The notes under the pieces: model-generated
What the model was told of the DNA's origin: nothing
Databases searched by the model: none
Seen by the model: the letters and a program-made list of their open reading frames with translations, nothing else
Shown here: one piece after another, positions 34,307-42,900 of the stretch
How positions within the stretch are numbered: the first letter of the stretch is position 1
Layout of the letters: each line of letters opens with the position of its first letter
Assembly: GCF_965263005.1 (NCBI RefSeq)
Contig: NZ_OZ253579.1
Span: 3,782,001-3,846,000 of the forward strand
DNA length: 64,000 nucleotides
Origin: Rariloculus sp965263005
GTDB taxonomy: Bacteria > Pseudomonadota > Gammaproteobacteria > Steroidobacterales > Rariloculaceae
Direction: 5' to 3'
Program-made: the position numbers and the translations under genes

Positions 34307-35791
34307 ATGGAACGAAGTGCCTATGCGGTTGAAACCGTTGCGCACAAGTGGCGCGAAATCGAGGACCTGCCTGAGAACTGGCGCGAGCTTTGCCGCGACG
34401 ATCTCCACGCCGTTCGCCAGCAGTGGATTGCAGATCGTAAACTTGTCAAGGACGAGACGAAGGTCAAAAAGTTCCAGGAGGAGCTCGCTCTGCGGTGGGC
34501 GATAGAAACAGGAATCATCGAACGGCTATACAACGTAGATCGGGGTGTCACCGTTCAGATTGCGGAAGCCGGGCTGGAAGCGTTGGGCCGGTTCCACGCC
34601 CGGGGCAAGATAAGCGCAGACGCTCGGGCGCTGATCACCGATCAGCGGCAAGCACTCGAAATGGTCATGGATCTCGTAGGCGGCGCTCGAGATCTCACCC
34701 CCTTCTATATCAATGAACTTCACCAGCGCCTTACGCTCAGCCAGGAAAAGTGCGATGCGGAAGACCAGTTTGGGACCCGCATCAAGGTCCCACTACAGAA
34801 GGGCGTATGGAAAACAGAACCGAACAACCCCAGACGGCCCGACGGATCGATCCACGAGTACTGCCCTCCCGTACACGTCCCGGACCAGATCGATCGATTG
34901 CTGGCCTGGCACAATTTGCACAGCGATACCTGCGCCGAAGTCGAGGCCGCATGGTTGCATCACCGCTTTACGCAGGTTCATCCCTTTCAGGACGGTAACG
35001 GCCGAGTCGCCCGCGCTCTCACGGGCGCTGTTTTTCTAAAGGCCGATTACCTCGTCCTCGTCATTCGAGATCAAGAGCACCGTGAACAGTATCTCGATGC
35101 CTTGGGCAATGCTGACAGTGGTGATCTGAAACCCCTCGTCGACCTGTTCGCCGACATTCAGATCAGCGATTTACGCGACTCCATCGAATCACTCCGCGAA
35201 CTCCGCGGCGAACCGGTTATCAGGGCTGTGGAATCGCTCGCGGAGCGTGCGAGGCACCGCAAAGCGACCTCGATCGAACAAGCCACGCAGGTTACGGAAA
35301 GCCTGATCCAGATAGCACAGACGCGACTGGACGAGGCCGGCGGTGAAATTGACCGTGCCTTCCACAAACAGGGAATCGCTGTTCAGGCTCAGATCTTCCC
35401 AGACGAGAAGGAGAAACGTGACTGGTGGTCCTGGCAGATCATCAAGGCGGCGAAGAAACATGGTTACTACGCGGACCTCTCCCGTCCGCGCCGATGGGTA
35501 GCGCTTCGTCTGCGGCTCCCTGAATTTGAGAACGAAGAAACCCGGCTCGTCCTGTCGCTCCATGCCGTCGGACAGGCAGCAGGCCTTCAAGCGGCAACGG
35601 TGTTCCTCACGAGCCCGCTGGACAATGGGGAAGGTTCGGGTTTCCGACAATGGCAAAGCGATGTCGTGAGCGAGCGTCCATTCCGCTTTGCCGCAATAAC
35701 GAGTCGCCCCGACAAAATCGAGGAGCGGTTCCGTGACTGGTTTGAGAAAACTATCGAGGCGGGCCTAAGCAAATGGGGGGAACGGTTGTAG
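34307..35791 (+). CDS. Fic-domain protein (AMP transferase)
   Basis: 494 residues with the Fic active-site loop HPFQDGNGRVARALTG, matching HPFx(D/E)GNGRxxR with the catalytic His. Fic proteins attach AMP (or other nucleotide groups) to Thr, Ser or Tyr of target proteins. The N-terminal helix contains TGIIERLY, which could be the inhibitory (S/T)xxxE motif of class II Fic proteins, but the following residue is Arg rather than Gly/Asn, so self-inhibition is uncertain. A C-terminal extension of about 200 residues has no known domain. GGAGA precedes the ATG. Its 3' end overlaps the truncated tacT on the other strand. Confidence 0.92.
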   Translation: MERSAYAVETVAHKWREIEDLPENWRELCRDDLHAVRQQWIADRKLVKDETKVKKFQEELALRWAIETGIIERLYNVDRGVTVQIAEAGLEALGRFHARGKISADARALITDQRQALEMVMDLVGGARDLTPFYINELHQRLTLSQEKCDAEDQFGTRIKVPLQKGVWKTEPNNPRRPDGSIHEYCPPVHVPDQIDRLLAWHNLHSDTCAEVEAAWLHHRFTQVHPFQDGNGRVARALTGAVFLKADYLVLVIRDQEHREQYLDALGNADSGDLKPLVDLFADIQISDLRDSIESLRELRGEPVIRAVESLAERARHRKATSIEQATQVTESLIQIAQTRLDEAGGEIDRAFHKQGIAVQAQIFPDEKEKRDWWSWQIIKAAKKHGYYADLSRPRRWVALRLRLPEFENEETRLVLSLHAVGQAAGLQAATVFLTSPLDNGEGSGFRQWQSDVVSERPFRFAAITSRPDKIEERFRDWFEKTIEAGLSKWGERL

Positions 35792-35954
35792 TCCTTCTAC
35801 CGCGATGAATTCCCAGTATGCTGTTTGCGGGCAGTCCGTTTGCAAAAATGTCTAGCCGATCAGCGCCGCAAGCGAACGACGCACGTTCATGCCTGTGCGG
35901 GTCGAGCGATTCTATGACGGTTGGTTGTCGAGCCGGGGCGGCCTCAACCGCCAT
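35751..35954 (-). pseudogene. Truncated TacT-like GNAT toxin
   Basis: The first 30 or so codons read IESLDPHRHERASFACGADR then LDIF, the N-terminus of GNAT toxins that acetylate aminoacyl-tRNA (compare VVEPLGKQHGRKAFSCGLPE in the intact copy at 61995). After LDIFANGLP homology ends abruptly, leaving an unrelated tail ending within the fic 3' end. The acetyl-CoA site is lost, so it cannot be active. Confidence 0.75.
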
Positions 35955-36255
35955 GCGTGACCCGGTCCCCGCGCAGCGCCATCGCCTCACGCAAGGCATC
36001 GCTCGGCCCCGCGGGGGCTTCAAGCGCGGCAAGAACCACCGCGCGATCCTGAGTTGAAAGAAGCGTACGCTCGCGGTCGGCAATCGTCTGTCGGGCACGC
36101 TCCAGCGCCACGTTGGTCACGAACGTCGTCTCGTCGACCCCGAGCAGGGCCGCGGCCTGCTGGATCTGCGCCTTGACGTAAGGTTTGGTACGTTGTTCCA
36201 TCCGGGCCGACTTCGGCCCCTCGATGTCCGCCGCCCAATCACGAAAGTTCAACAT
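35944..36255 (-). CDS. TacA-like DUF1778 antitoxin (partner toxin broken)
   Basis: 103 residues; GGGAG 8 bases before the ATG sets the start. The ribbon-helix-helix region is KPYVKAQIQQAAALLGVDET, followed by the DUF1778 pattern TFVTNVALERARQTIADRER and TLLSTQDRAVVLAALEAP, with a C-terminal tail that normally wraps the toxin. It overlaps the truncated toxin by 11 bases. As an orphan it could still repress its promoter or buffer toxins of related modules. Confidence 0.88.
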   Translation of the reverse strand: MLNFRDWAADIEGPKSARMEQRTKPYVKAQIQQAAALLGVDETTFVTNVALERARQTIADRERTLLSTQDRAVVLAALEAPAGPSDALREAMALRGDRVTHGG

Positions 36256-36320
36256 CGCCCGGTCTCCCTTTCTCGCATGAACGTACGGCAGACTACCGGA
36301 CGAAGCAAGTTCGCGACGTT

Positions 36321-36416
36321 TCAAACGACGCCTGACGGCACTACCGCCTTGGCTGCCTGCCCCGGATCGTCGCCCGTCAGGTATCGGACGACGACATTGG
36401 TATCAACCGCTCGCAT
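36321..36416 (-). pseudogene. Truncated VapC PIN toxin
   Basis: Only 31 codons remain: MRAVDTNVVVRYLTGDDPGQ is the PIN N-terminus with its first catalytic Asp. It then reads AAKAVVPSGVV and stops. The other metal ligands are absent. The start overlaps the antitoxin by 14 bases. Confidence 0.8.
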
Positions 36417-36678
36417 GGCGGCGCCGCGCTTCCACCAGAACCCCCGCATCCATCTCCGCGAGTGACTTGGGCAGGCCCTCACAGGCCAGGCAGCCGAACA
36501 CGTCATCGGCCCGCGTGGCCGCAAAGACCGGCACGGGTTTCAGCAGCACACCCTCGGGCGTGTTCTCCACGGCCAGGCGCGTTCCCGCCTCCCAGCGCAG
36601 CGCCCGGCGGATCCCTATGGGCAGAACGACCTGACCCTTTGTCGAGATGGTGGTGGTGAGCTTTTCGGGTGCCGACAT
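36403..36678 (-). CDS. VapB/AbrB-type antitoxin (partner toxin broken)
   Basis: 91 residues with the AbrB signature TTTISTKGQVVLPIGIRRAL and a GTRLAVENTPEGVLLKP strand. The C-terminal part (LPKSLAEMDAGVLVEARRRH) normally binds VapC. A good GGAGG precedes the ATG. The gene looks intact, while its toxin is cut after 31 codons. Confidence 0.9.
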   Translation of the reverse strand: MSAPEKLTTTISTKGQVVLPIGIRRALRWEAGTRLAVENTPEGVLLKPVPVFAATRADDVFGCLACEGLPKSLAEMDAGVLVEARRRHASG

Positions 36679-36828
36679 TGCGAATCCTCCGGGTAAAGCA
36701 AAATAAAAATAAGCGATTTAGCATCCTGAGCCAAGGGCTTCCGATGAACTGGCTGGCGGTTCCCACCGAAACCCACGAGCACCATCTTTCGCAATCTCCT
36801 ACGCGAGATCGGCTGCACCGCCCCGAGC

Positions 36829-37698
36829 TCAGTCCCAGACCCTGACGAGTCCTTCCTGTGCCGTCGACGCGACCAGTGCGCCGTCGCGGGAGAAGAACCT
36901 GCCGAACGCGAGGCCGCGGGCACCTGCTGCGTTCGGGCTTTCCATTGCATAGAGCAACCACTCGTCGAGACGGAACGGCCGGTGAAACCACATCGCGTGG
37001 TCGAGGCTCGCCAGTTGCACCCTGCCCTGCATGAAGCGGATCCCGTGCGGCAGCGTCGCCGTCGCGACGAGCTCGTAATCGGACAGATAGGCGAGCAGGT
37101 TGCGGTGCAGGTCCGGGTCCGCGGGCAGCGCGTCGCTGGCTCTCAGCCAGAGGCGCGCGACCGGATCGCTCGTCTGCGGCATCAGGAGCGGGACCGGATC
37201 GACGGGCCGGACCTCGAACGGCCGCTCTTTGCGGACGTATCTGCGCATCCGGTCCGAAATCCCGGCCGGCATGCCGTCCAGGATCTCGCTGATGTCGACC
37301 AGTTCATCGGGTCCCGGCACGTCGGGCATCGTCGCCTGGTGCTCGATACCCTGTTCGGGAATCTGAAACGAAGCCGTCATGTTGAAGATCGGGCGGCCGT
37401 GCTGGATCGCGACAACCCGCCGATTGCTGAAGCTTCTGCCGTCGCGTGCCCTGTCGACATCGTAGACGATGTGCGCATCGACATCGCCGGCGCGCAGAAA
37501 GTAGGCGTGGAGCGAATGCACGTCGCGCCCCTCGACCGTATAGCTCGCCGCCGTCAATGCCTGGCCGAGCACCTGCCCGCCGAACACCCTCGGGCTGCCG
37601 ATATCCCTGCTCTCGCCGCGGAAGATATTGTCCTCGATCCGCTCGAGCTCGAGCAGATGGAGCAGGTCAGCGAGGCCAGCTTGCATGTCTTCGCTCAT
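36829..37698 (-). CDS. tesB: Acyl-CoA thioesterase II
   Basis: A double-hotdog thioesterase of 289 residues, full length for TesB. Conserved blocks include FRGESRDIGSPRVFGGQVLG, SLHAYFLRAGD, and in the second hotdog SLDHAMWFHRPFRLDEWLLY with the catalytic Asp, plus STAQEGLVR with the conserved Thr and Gln. It hydrolyses acyl-CoA to free acid and CoA in fatty-acid metabolism. The ATG shares a base with the stop of the HNH gene upstream (TGATG), an unusual coupling between a defence-like pair and a housekeeping gene. Confidence 0.95.
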   Translation of the reverse strand: MSEDMQAGLADLLHLLELERIEDNIFRGESRDIGSPRVFGGQVLGQALTAASYTVEGRDVHSLHAYFLRAGDVDAHIVYDVDRARDGRSFSNRRVVAIQHGRPIFNMTASFQIPEQGIEHQATMPDVPGPDELVDISEILDGMPAGISDRMRRYVRKERPFEVRPVDPVPLLMPQTSDPVARLWLRASDALPADPDLHRNLLAYLSDYELVATATLPHGIRFMQGRVQLASLDHAMWFHRPFRLDEWLLYAMESPNAAGARGLAFGRFFSRDGALVASTAQEGLVRVWD

Positions 37699-38087
37699 CA
37701 ACGTGCTGCGGTGTACTCAGGGTAGTCCGGTTCCACATGCAGGGATTCATCGAACCAGTTTGCCTTTGCCGTTCCGCACGTTTCTGAACGGTTGCCTGGC
37801 TCGGTTTCCTGTCCGCAGCTCAGGAAAATATTGGCAAGGGAGACCTCATGATCGGGGCAGGTGGATATTGGTCTGAAGTGCTCGATATGGTAAGACTTGC
37901 CTGGCGCGGAAAGGTCCAATTTGCGTCCGCAATAGACACAAAGTTCGCGCTGGGCCTCGGCGAGGGCGTCCACGACAGGCCGTCGAACGTCGCCAGGGAA
38001 CGGGTATTGTGGTTGCCAGTCCGCATTCTCCTGGGCCAGCCAGTCGGTCAGTGTTTGCGGCTCGCTCTTCGCATGGCTGCCTCTCAT
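37698..38087 (-). CDS. ptuB: PtuB-like HNH endonuclease of a Septu-like pair
   Basis: 129 residues with the HNH signature: zinc-type CVYCGRKLD, YHIEHFRPIS with the catalytic His, ANIFLSCGQE, and a downstream CGTAKANWFD. HNH proteins of this type pair with an AAA ATPase in the Septu anti-phage system and in some retron-associated systems. The ATG overlaps the ATPase stop by 4 bases. It lacks any N-terminal extension beyond about 40 residues. No reverse transcriptase is present nearby, so a stand-alone Septu is the better reading. Confidence 0.82.
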   Translation of the reverse strand: MRGSHAKSEPQTLTDWLAQENADWQPQYPFPGDVRRPVVDALAEAQRELCVYCGRKLDLSAPGKSYHIEHFRPISTCPDHEVSLANIFLSCGQETEPGNRSETCGTAKANWFDESLHVEPDYPEYTAAR

Positions 38088-39340
38088 CCGATTCCTCGCA
38101 ATCTCTTCAGTCGCTTGCGAAGCACCAGAAGCGTCGGCGTGTCGTCTGCGAGTTCCTTTTCGATATTGGCGAGTTTTTTCTCCGCAGTGACGGAGTCCTT
38201 GCGGTCAATTGCCTTATTGAAGTCGTCGACCAGCTCATCGATAGGTGGATAGCGTTCAGAGGCGCCCAACACCCCTTCCAGTAGGTAGTTACTCGTGCGG
38301 CCTTTAGTGCTGAGAGGCACGGTTGCTTCGGTTGGGCCCGATGCTGTCTGGCGAAGAACGCGCACGTTCCTGTTCTCGATTCCCGAAAGAACCTGCGGCG
38401 AATGGGTCGTGACGATAAATTGGCACGCTTTGAATACTCTGGTCAGGGTAGGTACAACTTGGCTCTGCCAAGCCGGGTGCAGGTTGAGTTCGACTTCGTC
38501 GATCAATACGATCGCAGGGATTGCTTCCAGCGGTCGTTCCGGAGCGAACACTTGTAAGCGTCGGGCCAAGTCGGCCAGCAGGATGATGTAAGAACGCTCA
38601 CCGCCGGACAGGCCGCTGACGTGAATAGCCGTTCCGTCGCGCTTCAGCAGACGCAACCCAGGGGGCGACGCCGTCGACGAGTAGTTGATACCGGTGAATT
38701 CATCGATCCGGGTGACAAGTTTTCGAATGGCCTCAAGTTGCGGATCGCGGTATTGTGGATTGCTGTCTCGAACGACGCGCGCCTCCTGCGCGTCGCGCTC
38801 GTTCCACCATGCTTCGAGATCGCCGATCGCCTGAAGGTCCTCGGCCAGAGACAAGTCCTGCACATATTCCGGATCAAGCGTTCGGTCAGGCCCGCGGGCC
38901 GTAGGATGAGTTTCCTTCTGAAATGCTCGGTTCTGTCGATAGTAGATAAAGCGCGGCTGTGCCTTGGCTTGGTCGGACCATTGCATCAGTTTGTTCTGAT
39001 AATTCAAGTCGTAGCTTCCGGAATCGCCGTCACACGTCAGATGCAACAGATCCCGATCGCCCGAATCTGACCATCCGTCCCCCGCATCGAGCTTCAAACT
39101 CAGTAAAAATTCTGACGCTTGCGATCGGACATCCCGAGATGACAATTGTTGATTCATTCCACGGCGTCTTCCCTGCTTGAGATGATATCTAATGAAGCGC
39201 GAAAGCTCGCCCAAGGCATCGAGAATCGATGTCTTTCCGGCGCCGTTGCGGGCGACAATGACCGTCAGGTCCGGCTCAAAGTCGACAATGAGCGTCCGAA
39301 TACCGCGGAAGTCCTTCATGTGTAGGGCATTGAATCGCAT
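38084..39340 (-). CDS. ptuA: PtuA-like AAA ATPase of a Septu-like pair
   Basis: 418 residues from the ATG that has GGGAG 8 bases upstream. It is an SMC/Rad50-like ATPase: Walker A IVARNGAGKTSILDALGE, ABC-type signature VSGLSGGERSYIILLA, Walker B IVLIDEVELNLHPAW, and the switch His in IVTTHSPQVLSG. Between them lies a helical insertion. In Septu systems PtuA senses infection (ATP or nucleotide levels) and controls the PtuB nuclease. The C-terminal helices (DFNKAIDRKDSVTAEKKLAN) may bind PtuB. It is the first gene of the two-gene operon. Confidence 0.85.
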   Translation of the reverse strand: MRFNALHMKDFRGIRTLIVDFEPDLTVIVARNGAGKTSILDALGELSRFIRYHLKQGRRRGMNQQLSSRDVRSQASEFLLSLKLDAGDGWSDSGDRDLLHLTCDGDSGSYDLNYQNKLMQWSDQAKAQPRFIYYRQNRAFQKETHPTARGPDRTLDPEYVQDLSLAEDLQAIGDLEAWWNERDAQEARVVRDSNPQYRDPQLEAIRKLVTRIDEFTGINYSSTASPPGLRLLKRDGTAIHVSGLSGGERSYIILLADLARRLQVFAPERPLEAIPAIVLIDEVELNLHPAWQSQVVPTLTRVFKACQFIVTTHSPQVLSGIENRNVRVLRQTASGPTEATVPLSTKGRTSNYLLEGVLGASERYPPIDELVDDFNKAIDRKDSVTAEKKLANIEKELADDTPTLLVLRKRLKRLRGIG

Positions 39341-39371
39341 ATCGATCACTCCCGCTCGCGGTTGGCGGCAG

Positions 39372-39819
39372 TTAGACAGGGAATCTTGACCCTTTGTGGT
39401 GCTGGAAATCAATACGGTAGCAGTCCCACCGCTCCTGGGTTGCGGCGGCCCTTGGGATCCAGTTGCCGTTTGAGCTCCCTGATAAGCTTCCAATTGGCTG
39501 GCCGCACACCATCACGGCAGAGCAGGATCTGCCGAGTTGCAGGTGCGCCGCCCCAAGGACTGCGAACAGCCGAATGAGCGCCGCGCCGGTCTCCTGGACC
39601 GCAGCCCGCGTCGCCAAGTCTTCAGGGAAGCTCCCGATGCGGCACACGTGCTGCGTCTCGACGGTGCGGCGGTGAGTGTCCTCCAGCCCATCCGGCCAGA
39701 AGAAAACGGGTTCCAGCACGGTGCTGTTGGTGTGAACCGTCGCCAGAAGGTGGCCGACGCCGATCCCGTCCTCCTTCAGTCTCAGCCTCGCGTTCGAGTA
39801 GCGTCACGATGGCGTACAT
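39372..39819 (-). pseudogene. C-terminal remnant of an FAD-linked oxidase
   Basis: The minus strand reads GVGHLLATVHTNSTVLEPVF, FFWPDGLEDTHRRTVE, HVCRIGSFPEDLATRAAVQE and LIRLFAVLGAAHLQLGRS, the last domain of FAD-linked (glycolate/lactate-type) oxidases. The frame is broken near 39780 and the FAD-binding half is absent. A decayed gene between the Septu pair and the paralog cluster. Confidence 0.6.
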
Positions 39820-39831
39820 GGCCGTCGCGGA

Positions 39832-39921
39832 GCGGCAGTCTGACCTGACCCGACAATCATCATCCGCTGGTTGCCGCCGTCCTTCGGTTCCAGCCAGTCT
39901 CCGGGCTGGTAGGCGATATCC
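39832..39921 (-). repeat. 90-bp fragment duplicated from the 3' part of paralog B
   Basis: It matches 44067-44156 over 90 bases with five differences. On the minus strand it encodes DIAYQPGDWLEPKDGGNQRM, as in paralog B, but here lies just past the stop of paralog A, outside any gene. This is a recombination scar. Confidence 0.75.
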
Positions 39922-39929
39922 ATGAGTAA

Positions 39930-42900
39930 TCAGTTGCCGATGGTGCGGATGATGCGCCCCAACGGGTCAACAACGTAAATCGGCTCCCGCTCACCGTCGA
40001 AGCCGCACCACAGCTTCGGTTCCGTTTGCGTGGGAGAGGCCAGACGCCCACTCGAGCGGTCATCCTCGCCAATGGCGGGGATGACCTCCGCCTGCGTCGC
40101 ACTTGCCTGGGCGGCCGCGGGGCCGGGCAAGGTATAGGGGTCGGCCTGAGTGACATCCACGCCGTAGCCAAGATCGGCCAGGGACTGGACCGTGATTGCG
40201 CTGAGCGTCCCTCCGCCATATGGCGCCATCAGTTCGCCTTCGAGAACGGGAATCCTCCAATGCGACTCACCCGTCTGCAACGGTACCTTCGCACTCGTGT
40301 AGTCCCGTCCGCCTGCGTCGTCGAATGCGGCAATCACCAGCGGACCGGTGAAGTGCGTGTCGCCATTCGGCGGGTTCTGGTAGAAGCCGAACTCGTCCCA
40401 TACCTCACTGGCAAACCCCAGAACGTGCCCGATCTCGTGAAGCCCTGTAATCAGCAAATTGGCGTGGCTCAAATCGAACGCCATACATCCCAATACAGGC
40501 AAATGGGTATCCTCGCGCAATAGGCTTGGGCCACCATACCCTACAGCTGAGCCGTCGTTGAATGTGCTCACATAGATCCGCAGGTCGTCTATCCGCTCTC
40601 CAGAGGAAATCTCAAACGACTGGCCGCCGCACGTGCCCGACCAGCCCTCGGCAAGTTGGTAGTCAGGCAGATCCTCCGAAATTACCGCCATCCAGCGCCG
40701 GGCCACGTATTGGAGCACCCGCTGCTGGGATTCAGTGAAGTCGTCGAGAAGGACGAGTTCGATGTCGAAGTCACCCTTTGGTAAGTCGTTCAGGGGATTG
40801 GCTCGAAGATCCGGATTCTGCAGGTTGGTCAAGCCGGAAAGCGCCGAGATGTCCGTGATGTGGTTACCCGCAAGATTCAACTCCATCAGGTTGGTCAAGC
40901 CCGCAAGCGCCGAGATGTCGGTGACGCTGTTGAAGGCAAGATTCAGCCACGTCAGGTTGGTCAAGCCTGCCAGAGGCGAGATGTCCGTGATCGCGTTGTC
41001 GTTTAGCGCCAGCTCTGTCAGCTTGGTCAGGCCCGCAAGCGCCGAGATCTCCGTGATGTTGTTAAGACCAAGCCCCAGCCGAGTCAGGTTGGTCAAGCCT
41101 GCCAGCGCCGAGATGTCCTCGATCTGGTTTTCCCAAAAGTTCAGATCTGTCAGATTGGTCAAGCCCGCCAGCGGCGAGATGTCCACAATCTTGTTGTGGG
41201 AAAGCACCACCGACGTCAAATTGGTCAAGCCTGCCAGAGGCGATAAATCCGCAGTGTTGGTTGCGATTAGCCTCAAGTGAGTCAGGTTGGACAAGTCGGA
41301 CAGCGCCGCAAGATCCGGAATGTTGGTGTCGCTAAGACTCAGTTCTGTCAGGTTGGTCAAGCCCGAAAGCAGCGATATGTCTGCAACACTGTTTCCCACA
41401 AGACTCAGCACGGTCAGGTTGGTCAGGCCCGCCAGCGCCGAGATGTCCGTGACGTTGTTGAGACCAAGGTACAGCCGTGTCAGCCTGGTCAAGCCCGCCA
41501 GCGCCGAGATGTCCGTGATCGCGTTGGAAAAGAGACTCAGCTCTGTCAAGTTGGTCAAGCCCGCCAGCGCCGACACATCCGTGATGTCGTTGCCCTCAAG
41601 CCCCAGCCTTGTCAGGTTGGTGGCATACTCCAGCCCGCTCAAATCGCTGATGCCCGCTCCATGCTCGAACAGCCTTGTCAAGCGCTCCATTTCAGCCTCG
41701 GTGATCGGCGCACCGCTCACCTTGCCCAGGGCAGCCTCAATCGCCGCCCGCAGGTTGGCATCGGGGATGATCCCGGCCACTGAGCAGGCATTGTCCCGAT
41801 CCAACGGACACGGATCGTCGATGTCGGAGACGCCGTCGTTGTCATCGTCCGTGTCCGCGTTGTTGCCGATCCCGTCGCCGTCCGTGTCGACGGACTCGCC
41901 CGGATCCTGCGGGAAGGCGTCATCCGTATCGGAGGCGCCGTCATTGTCGTCGTCCGTGTCCGCGTTGTTGCCGGTCCCGTCGCCGTCCGTGTCGACGGAC
42001 TCGTCCGGATCCTGCGGGAAGGCATCGTTCGCATTGGATACGCCGTCGTTGTCGTCGTCCATGGCGCCCGTGTTGACCATGCCGCCGCCGGTCGGCGCTT
42101 CGGTGCTGCCCGCCACCCGATCGAACCGCCACACGCCGTCGCCCTGATGCACAGCCAACAGGTCGTAGACACGCCCGTTGATCGTCTGGTTGTTGATCCG
42201 GATCCGAATACCGGCCAGGAAGCTCAGGAATGTGCCCCGACCACGGTCATTGACAGTGAACTCATCGCTCGTACCGGGGTACGTACAACTCTCTCCGATC
42301 TGCACCAACAGTCCCACGTAACACTCGCCGTCCGTCGCCGTGCCGGTTGAAACCGGAGGCGATACGTCATCGGCGTCCTCAGCGGACCAGCTCCCGCCAA
42401 TCCAGTAGCCGTCCGCGGGGTAATCGCTGCCGGTGCAACGTGAGGCGAACCAACCTGCCGTCAGCGAACCGAAGTACAGGTTCGCCGCGCACACATCGCC
42501 GTCGTCGTACGTGAGCGTTAAGCGACCCGCGTCAGAGCCGATGCCTTCATAGGTGTAGCTGCCCGTGTAGGTCGTCGTAACGCCGTCGGACTCCCCGGTC
42601 TCGCTGAACCTGTCGCCCGTCATGGCGTTCAACGTAAACACGCCGCTGTCGGTTCGGTATTCGATCGCGACCCCGACAAAGCGGTCGTTGAACGCGGCAT
42701 GATCGGCCGGCGCCGCCCCCGGCACGGCGGTCGTGGAAAGATTGTTCAAATAGCCCGCGGAGGCCGCGACGATGTTCACCACCTGAATCGCCTGATCGGC
42801 CGAGACCGACAGCCGCCATTTGCCGACCCCGGCACCCAACTGACCCGTCAAACCGGTATCGCCGGCTTCAAGCTGCTGCGACGACAATGTCTGCGCACCG

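Noticed and set aside
37698..39340. Retron with ATPase and HNH effectors
   Set aside because: Such effectors occur with some retrons, but no reverse transcriptase or msr/msd-like structure is present beside the pair.
40800..41640. Regular 66-bp direct repeats that could suggest a CRISPR array
   Set aside because: The units are all in frame and encode leucine-rich repeats; there are no unique spacers and no cas genes.
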